In this document: positions 4,965 through 8,623 of the stretch, in pieces
How the letters are laid out: each line of letters begins with the position of its first letter
How positions within the stretch are numbered: position 1 is the stretch's first letter
Assembly: GCA_947625955.1 (NCBI GenBank)
Contig: CANQQH010000039.1
Span: 1 to 8,623 of the forward strand
Length of the DNA stretch: 8,623 bases
Direction of reading: 5' to 3'
Source: an uncultured Clostridia bacterium
GTDB lineage: Bacteria; Bacillota; Clostridia; Christensenellales; UBA1242
Made by a program: the position numbers and the translations under genes
Notes under the pieces: generated by a model
What the model was told of the DNA's origin: nothing
Database searches by the model: none
Seen by the model: the letters and a program-made list of their open reading frames with translations, nothing else

Positions 4965-6068
4965 TTATTGTTGTCTGTCTCGCTCTTCTCTTTTTTCTTC
5001 TTCCATTCTTTGCCTTTGAAGTCTTTCTTCAACTTCGGCTTGGAAGTTCGCCCCAGCGGCAAGTTCTTCTTTTGCTCTTCTCAGCTCATCAAGGTCAATT
5101 TTGTTGACATTCTCGCTTCTTGGCGTGCTTTGAGCGTGTGGCTCGGGTGGGGTAAAGGTTGGGATGCTTGGGTCGATGGTCTCAGGTTCGTTGCCCGTTC
5201 TTTCAATTTCGCCATACTCGTTGATAGTTGGCTGGCTTTGCTCTGGCGCGGTGTTTATGCGGGTTGCTGCCTCTTTGTATTCATCAAGCGACACAACATT
5301 TTCGCCAGCATTTTGCCTTTCAAAAACAAGCATGCTGGTAAGGTCGGTGTTGAATTGGTTGAAATCGCCAACTTTTTGACTAAACTCGGCAGCGAAAGTC
5401 TCGCGTTCCTGAGTTTTGAAGCCGAAGCTATTGCGAATGAAGTCGGTTTCTCTTGCACCCATTTTCCTGAGCGCGTCTCTTGTGACCGACACTTCGCGGA
5501 AATACGAGCCGGCACGAACATTTTGGTTGCTATCGTGAGCGAAAGTGTCAGGGGTGACTTCAACGGCTTGAAATTCAAGTCCGTTTTCGCGCGCCGTTAC
5601 ATTTCTAAGCCCGGCGTTTTCCAGGCCGCGCACTTTTTTGAGATACTCAACCATCAAGAGCTGCTCAGCCATTTCAGCTGCCGCCTCATTTGCGCCGTAG
5701 CCCTCTCTTTGCGGGGTGAGGTAGCCAACATATTCGTCCATTTGCTCGTTTTGCTGCAAAACGTGAGTTGTTTCGTGGAAGATTGTTTGCCTGAGTTCGT
5801 CGAGGGCAGGGTCGTTGACATTAGTTGTGTTTTCAAGCGTGGCTATCAAGTTGCGGTTTGCATAGAGAACCGCCTCTTTGTGGTCGTCAACTCCTTCAAC
5901 TTTGATTTCAGCTTTGGCTGAGCCAAGCTGGTCTGAGAAATTGCCATGCTGAAAATCTTTCAGCTTTGCCTCAATGGTCGCCCTGTCGCTCGCGGCTGCA
6001 ATGCGCGACGAAATGAGCAAATCAATATATTGCTTTTTTGTTTCAACTAAAAATTCGCTAATTGTCAT
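4965..6068 (-). CDS. HExxH zinc-peptidase-like protein with a disordered tail
   Basis: A 367-residue protein, starting at the ATG at 6068-6066; AAAGGA (6082-6077) lies eight bases before it. The frame is open to 6125, but the added residues would overlap the -10 box. Residues 93-106, RQTIFHETTHVLQQ, contain the zincin motif H98-E99-x2-H102. The segment YGANEAAAEMAEQL (124-137) offers Glu128 or Glu132 as third zinc ligand, as in gluzincin-type peptidases. There is no signal peptide or membrane helix, so it is probably cytoplasmic. From about residue 270 the chain turns Pro/Glu/Thr-rich, and the last 40 residues are a highly charged helix (EERLQRQRMEEEKREER), likely coiled coil or disordered. 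I cannot name a family. It is the first gene of a four-gene operon. A 319-residue frame opposite it on the plus strand is a shadow. Confidence 0.82.
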   Translation of the reverse strand: MTISEFLVETKKQYIDLLISSRIAAASDRATIEAKLKDFQHGNFSDQLGSAKAEIKVEGVDDHKEAVLYANRNLIATLENTTNVNDPALDELRQTIFHETTHVLQQNEQMDEYVGYLTPQREGYGANEAAAEMAEQLLMVEYLKKVRGLENAGLRNVTARENGLEFQAVEVTPDTFAHDSNQNVRAGSYFREVSVTRDALRKMGARETDFIRNSFGFKTQERETFAAEFSQKVGDFNQFNTDLTSMLVFERQNAGENVVSLDEYKEAATRINTAPEQSQPTINEYGEIERTGNEPETIDPSIPTFTPPEPHAQSTPRSENVNKIDLDELRRAKEELAAGANFQAEVEERLQRQRMEEEKREERDRQQ

Positions 6069-6114
6069 ATCGTTTTTCCTTTGAAAAATAAGAAAGTTAT
6101 ATATATTTATTTCA

Positions 6115-6143
6115 ATTATAAACAATCATAATTATTTAGGCAA
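6115..6143 (-). promoter_or_regulatory. Promoter of the minus-strand four-gene operon
   Basis: On the minus strand TTGCCT (6143-6138), a 17-base spacer and a perfect TATAAT (6120-6115). Transcription should start near 6108, leaving a leader of about 40 bases. It shares a 245-base divergent region with the glycosyltransferase promoter; between the two promoters (6144-6266) I see no gene or clear operator. Confidence 0.8.
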
Positions 6144-6266
6144 CTTTAATATTGCTTTTTTTCAAACAAAATTACATGGCAAAAGTGGTTTATTATGCAT
6201 GGTTTTTGGGAAAAGTTTGAGCTGGATGGTGCGTTTTTGGGGGCTAAAATTGTGTTTTATATTTGC

Positions 6267-6295
6267 TTGACAGCAACTTTTTATATAGATATAAT
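6267..6295 (+). promoter_or_regulatory. Consensus promoter of the glycosyltransferase gene
   Basis: TTGACA (6267-6272), exactly 17 bases, TATAAT (6290-6295): a perfect sigma-A-type promoter. Transcription near 6302 leaves only about 12 bases before the ATG at 6314, with no strong Shine-Dalgarno site, only a GGG at 6303-6305. So a strong promoter is combined with a very short leader. Confidence 0.9.
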
Positions 6296-6313
6296 TTTTA
6301 TTGGGTAATATTT

Positions 6314-7516
6314 ATGGACAAAAAAAGAGTACTAATGACATATATCGAGTCGGGAATGGGGCACATCACAAGCATCACTAGCATTTCCGACAATTTGAAA
6401 AAATTCTATGGCGACCAATTCGAAATCATAGATTCCTATATCATGGATGAGGATGGCGACAAGTCGCTTAAAAGTTGGGAAAACTTCATTATCAAGCAAA
6501 CCAAAAATACAAATCGTGTTCGTGGTTTTGGTGATTTTATTTTCTTTTTTCTCAACATGATGGGTGGGGTGAAGTTCATGCGCGCAACGCACAGGTCGGT
6601 GTTCAAGAAGTTCACCAACCACTGCATGGAGGCGTTCAAGAAGCGCAATCCAGACATCATTGTTTCAACGCACTATTTCTTGACTTTTGCTGCACTTGAA
6701 TACAAAAAGAAGATAAATCCAAACTGCAAGGTGGTCACCTATAACCCAGACAACAACGTTCATTGCTGGTGGGACGACAGGCCACACCTTTTTGTTGTGA
6801 ACAACGAAAGAGCATATAACGAGGCTGTTGGAAAACGCAAATTTGCGCCAGAAATGGTGAAAAAAGTTGATTTTATCGCGCGTGACGACATCATAAATGC
6901 GAATGCCACTCGTGAAGAGTACCGCGAGAAGTATGGAATAGACAAAGACAAGTTTTGCGTTATCGTTGCCGACGGCGTTTATGCTTGCGGCAAGGCGCGA
7001 AAGGTTGTTGACCAACTTTTGAAAAGCGACAAGGAGATGACGCTCGTGTTTTTGGCGGGCAAGAACCAAAAGCTTTTTGATAAATACACGGCGATGAAAG
7101 AGAGCGGGCAAGTTAAGCCTAATATCAAGCTCATCGTTTTGCCATTCACAAAGGAGATCTATGAGTGGTATAAGGCGGCGGATGTGTTCATCACCAAGGC
7201 GGGTCCAAACGCCGTGCTCGACAGTGTGTTCATGGGAACGCCTGTGCTCATTGACTACTATGCTCACCCAATCGAAAAGGCAACAACAAAGCTGTTTATC
7301 GATGAGTATAAAGTGGGCAAGGCGATTTATAACCCAAAGAAAATCAAAGTGCAAGTTGAAAAGTGGATAGACGACAGCTCCGAACTCAAAGAGTTTGAGA
7401 AGAACACCTCTGTTATTGATAAGCATAATAACGGCGGGAAGGCGATTGCTGACTATATCTATGAGGAGTCCATGCGTCCTGAGGTTGTTTCAAAAAAAAA
7501 AGCCGTGAACAACTAG
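6314..7516 (+). CDS. MGDG-synthase/UgtP-like glycosyltransferase
   Basis: A 400-residue enzyme. The frame is open upstream to 6263, but that start would lie before the promoter, so MDKKRVLMTYIESGMGH at 6314 is the start. The G14-x-G16-H17 motif opens the N-terminal acceptor domain (MGDG synthase type, about 5-180). The C-terminal domain (about 210-350) has VADG, VLPFTKEIYEWYKAADVFITKAGP (K295-P298) and GTPVLID, the nucleotide-sugar binding pattern of family 28 glycosyltransferases, which includes MurG, plant MGDG synthase and Bacillus UgtP. The likely reaction is transfer of a hexose from a UDP-sugar to diacylglycerol at the membrane's inner face, making glycolipid or a lipoteichoic acid anchor. 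The sugar and number of additions cannot be told. The last codons run through ten A residues and stop eight codons after TCA; a -1 shift there would continue into the acyltransferase. Confidence 0.9.
   Translation: MDKKRVLMTYIESGMGHITSITSISDNLKKFYGDQFEIIDSYIMDEDGDKSLKSWENFIIKQTKNTNRVRGFGDFIFFFLNMMGGVKFMRATHRSVFKKFTNHCMEAFKKRNPDIIVSTHYFLTFAALEYKKKINPNCKVVTYNPDNNVHCWWDDRPHLFVVNNERAYNEAVGKRKFAPEMVKKVDFIARDDIINANATREEYREKYGIDKDKFCVIVADGVYACGKARKVVDQLLKSDKEMTLVFLAGKNQKLFDKYTAMKESGQVKPNIKLIVLPFTKEIYEWYKAADVFITKAGPNAVLDSVFMGTPVLIDYYAHPIEKATTKLFIDEYKVGKAIYNPKKIKVQVEKWIDDSSELKEFEKNTSVIDKHNNGGKAIADYIYEESMRPEVVSKKKAVNN
7492..7501 (+). other. A10 homopolymer at the frame junction of two lipid genes
   Basis: Ten consecutive A residues, read TCA AAA AAA AAA GCC in the glycosyltransferase frame. 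After a -1 slip, or with one extra A, translation continues without a stop from 7501 through 7626 into the acyltransferase at 7627. The other frame is closed until 7482, so the overlap of the two open frames is only 7483-7516 and the A-run lies inside it. This is the classic place for a sequencing error, phase variation or transcriptional/ribosomal slippage. Confidence 0.7.
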
Positions 7517-7626
7517 CCTATTCACTGGCACTTTGCGAAAAATACGACGCTGAGATAACTCCAATCAATCACCTGGATGTTGAGAAAAACATTGATTATA
7601 AGAAGATAAAAAAGCCGAAATTTTTC

Positions 7627-8289
7627 ATGCGACTATATCGCGGTTTTCTGCGCGTGATCTATTGGCTGTTTTTGCCGCTTGTGAATTTGGTGGGCTTTGG
7701 TTTCAGGGTCAAAGGCAGAAAGAATTTGAAAGGAATCAAAAAGGCGGTTTCGGTTTCGAACCACGTTTCGTATTTCGACTGCGTTTGGAACTGCCAAATT
7801 TGGCGAAACAGAAGCCTCTTTTTCACGGTGGCAGAGCATAACAACAAAAAGGGCGCGTTTGGAAGATTTTTGCGCGCGTCGGGTGCGTTTCCAATCGCAA
7901 GCAGCATGTCGCAAACGCGCGACTTTGGTGACTGCGTTGATTATCTCATCGAGAAAAACAACATTGTGCACTTCTATGGCGAGCGCGGGCTTTGGCCAAG
8001 ATACAAGCAATCTCGTCCGCTCAAAAAGGGCGCGTTTCACTATGCCGTTAAAAACAATGTGCCAATTGTTATGATTGTTTATCTTTTTGGCAAGAAGCGA
8101 GTGACCGCCCAAATCTTGAAGCCAATCTACCCAAACCAGGAACTAGACGCGCGGGCAGCAACCGAAGACTTGCAAAAGCGAACGCAAAAAGCCTATGACG
8201 ACGCCGTTATAAAATTCTATCACTACGACCCTGAAAGCTATGCCATGAACAAAGTTAACGAGCCTGTCAAAAAACGCAAAAACAAGTGA
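7627..8289 (+). CDS. PlsC-type lysophospholipid acyltransferase
   Basis: A 220-residue protein. NHVSYFD (45-51) is the catalytic H-x4-D motif (His46, Asp51) of glycerolipid acyltransferases. GAFPI (86-90) is the second block, and the block usually written FPEGTRS is here FYGERGLWPRYKQSRPLKKGA (from 116), a variant with Trp and a distal Arg-Pro. VPIVMIV (145-151) is the last block. The N-terminus is hydrophobic and basic, fitting membrane association. The expected role is transfer of an acyl chain to lysophosphatidic acid or a related lysolipid, consistent with the neighbouring glycolipid enzyme. No Shine-Dalgarno site precedes the ATG at 7627, and no ATG, GTG or TTG exists upstream in frame back to 7483. 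The same frame encodes 41 further plausible residues (SREQLAYSLALCEKYDAEI and on), so the true protein may be the C-terminal half of a glycosyltransferase fusion. Confidence 0.88.
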   Translation: MRLYRGFLRVIYWLFLPLVNLVGFGFRVKGRKNLKGIKKAVSVSNHVSYFDCVWNCQIWRNRSLFFTVAEHNNKKGAFGRFLRASGAFPIASSMSQTRDFGDCVDYLIEKNNIVHFYGERGLWPRYKQSRPLKKGAFHYAVKNNVPIVMIVYLFGKKRVTAQILKPIYPNQELDARAATEDLQKRTQKAYDDAVIKFYHYDPESYAMNKVNEPVKKRKNK

Positions 8290-8318
8290 AAAACAATGCA
8301 AAACGGGTGTAAAATTGG

Positions 8319-8623
8319 TTATTTTGTTATAAATTCTGCATTTTCAGAGCAAAAACTAAGACTTGTGTAATTGTTATTGTCAAAGACCAACTCAATTCTT
8401 TTTGGGTTGGTTTTGTCAATATAAATATTCAAAAGATATTCATTAATTTCGTTTAGAGAAATATTTTCTGGGAAGTTTTGAATATTGAAAAATTTGAGCC
8501 TAACAACACCATTTTTTTCAAATGGTACAAGTTCTTTATAATAAGAATTATTTTCAAGTTTGATTTCAAGGTTATTATCTATCAACCTAAAATCAAACGC
8601 TCTGATATCGTGGAAATTATATG
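8319..8623 (-). CDS. 3' part of an AT-rich gene of unknown function
   Basis: The stop is TAA at 8321-8319. The frame is open to the window edge, reading YNFHDIRAFDFRLIDN before the TTG at 8585-8583, so this TTG is probably not the start and the gene begins beyond 8623. The visible 100 or so residues are rich in Asn, Glu and Ile with alternating hydrophobic residues (LEIKLENN, VVRLKFFNIQNF, RIELVFDNNN), suggesting a small beta-rich soluble protein. The -NFHD- near its start reminds me of small uncharacterised bacterial proteins that open that way, but I claim no family. It converges on the acyltransferase gene, with 29 bases between the stops and no clear terminator hairpin there. It is AT-richer than the genes to its left. 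Confidence 0.65.
   Translation of the reverse strand, partial: YNFHDIRAFDFRLIDNNLEIKLENNSYYKELVPFEKNGVVRLKFFNIQNFPENISLNEINEYLLNIYIDKTNPKRIELVFDNNNYTSLSFCSENAEFITK

Noticed and set aside
4634..5062. 142-residue minus-strand frame overlapping paralogue B
   Set aside because: It overlaps two better supported genes in another frame; the sequence is charged and patternless, while the overlapped frame has a clear paralogue.
4962..5921. 319-residue plus-strand frame
   Set aside because: It is antisense to the HExxH gene, with Phe/Leu/Val/Ser-rich shadow composition and no ribosome site; the opposite strand has the motif, the promoter and the operon context.
6665..7426. 253-residue minus-strand frame
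   Set aside because: It is antisense to the glycosyltransferase, whose conserved GxGH and KAGP motifs prove the plus strand.
7633..8112. 159-residue minus-strand frame
   Set aside because: It is antisense to the acyltransferase with its H-x4-D motif; no start signals.
8290..8318. Terminator between the convergent acyltransferase and edge genes
   Set aside because: I found no stem with a T-tract in this short gap.

Overview
The window looks like a chromosomal segment of a low-GC Gram-positive bacterium, most likely an uncultured clostridium of the gut type. The evidence is strong AAGGAGG-type ribosome binding sites, sigma-A promoters with 17-bp spacers, a tRNA with an encoded CCA, TGA used as a stop, and Gram-positive-style glycolipid and peptide-maturase genes. 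This assignment is an inference; no marker gene for a species is present.

Layout. Positions 22-330 (+) encode a small three-helix membrane protein. It converges, through a shared hairpin terminator, on a two-helix membrane protein of unknown function (921-367, -). A tRNA-Asn(GUU) with its own promoter and terminator follows (1050-1208). Next is a stretch of about 450 bases without an established gene. It holds a highly regular array of eight small hairpins joined by 10-base AATTACAT-type linkers (1211-1428), a further hairpin, and a strong promoter. That promoter reads into a 40-residue Cys-containing peptide gene (1663-1785), an internal hairpin terminator, and a radical SAM/SPASM peptide maturase (1856-3100). 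This pair looks like a minimal two-gene RiPP (ribosomally made, enzymatically modified peptide) locus, visibly richer in A+T than its neighbours.

A symmetric hairpin (3128-3158) closes the RiPP unit and also the opposing minus-strand operon. Read from its promoter near 6130, that operon encodes an HExxH zinc-peptidase-like protein, a second copy of the three-helix membrane protein, a membrane-anchored class 3 lipase-like hydrolase, and a Nudix hydrolase. Spacing is tight (14, 1 and 34 bases), so the four products probably share a task, but its nature cannot be read from the sequence.

Divergent from it, a perfect consensus promoter (TTGACA-17-TATAAT) drives a MGDG-synthase/UgtP-like glycosyltransferase (6314-7516) followed by a PlsC-type acyltransferase (7627-8289), a plausible membrane glycolipid unit. 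The two are in different frames separated by a run of ten A residues. The downstream frame is open through the whole gap and has no Shine-Dalgarno site, so this may be one fusion protein broken by a homopolymer error, a phase-variable tract, or a slippage site. At the right edge is the 3' part of an AT-rich minus-strand gene that begins outside the window.

The most promising new biology is the peptide/SPASM pair with its attenuating terminator. Next are the regular hairpin array beside the tRNA, the A10 junction in the lipid genes, and the operon carrying the duplicated membrane protein.
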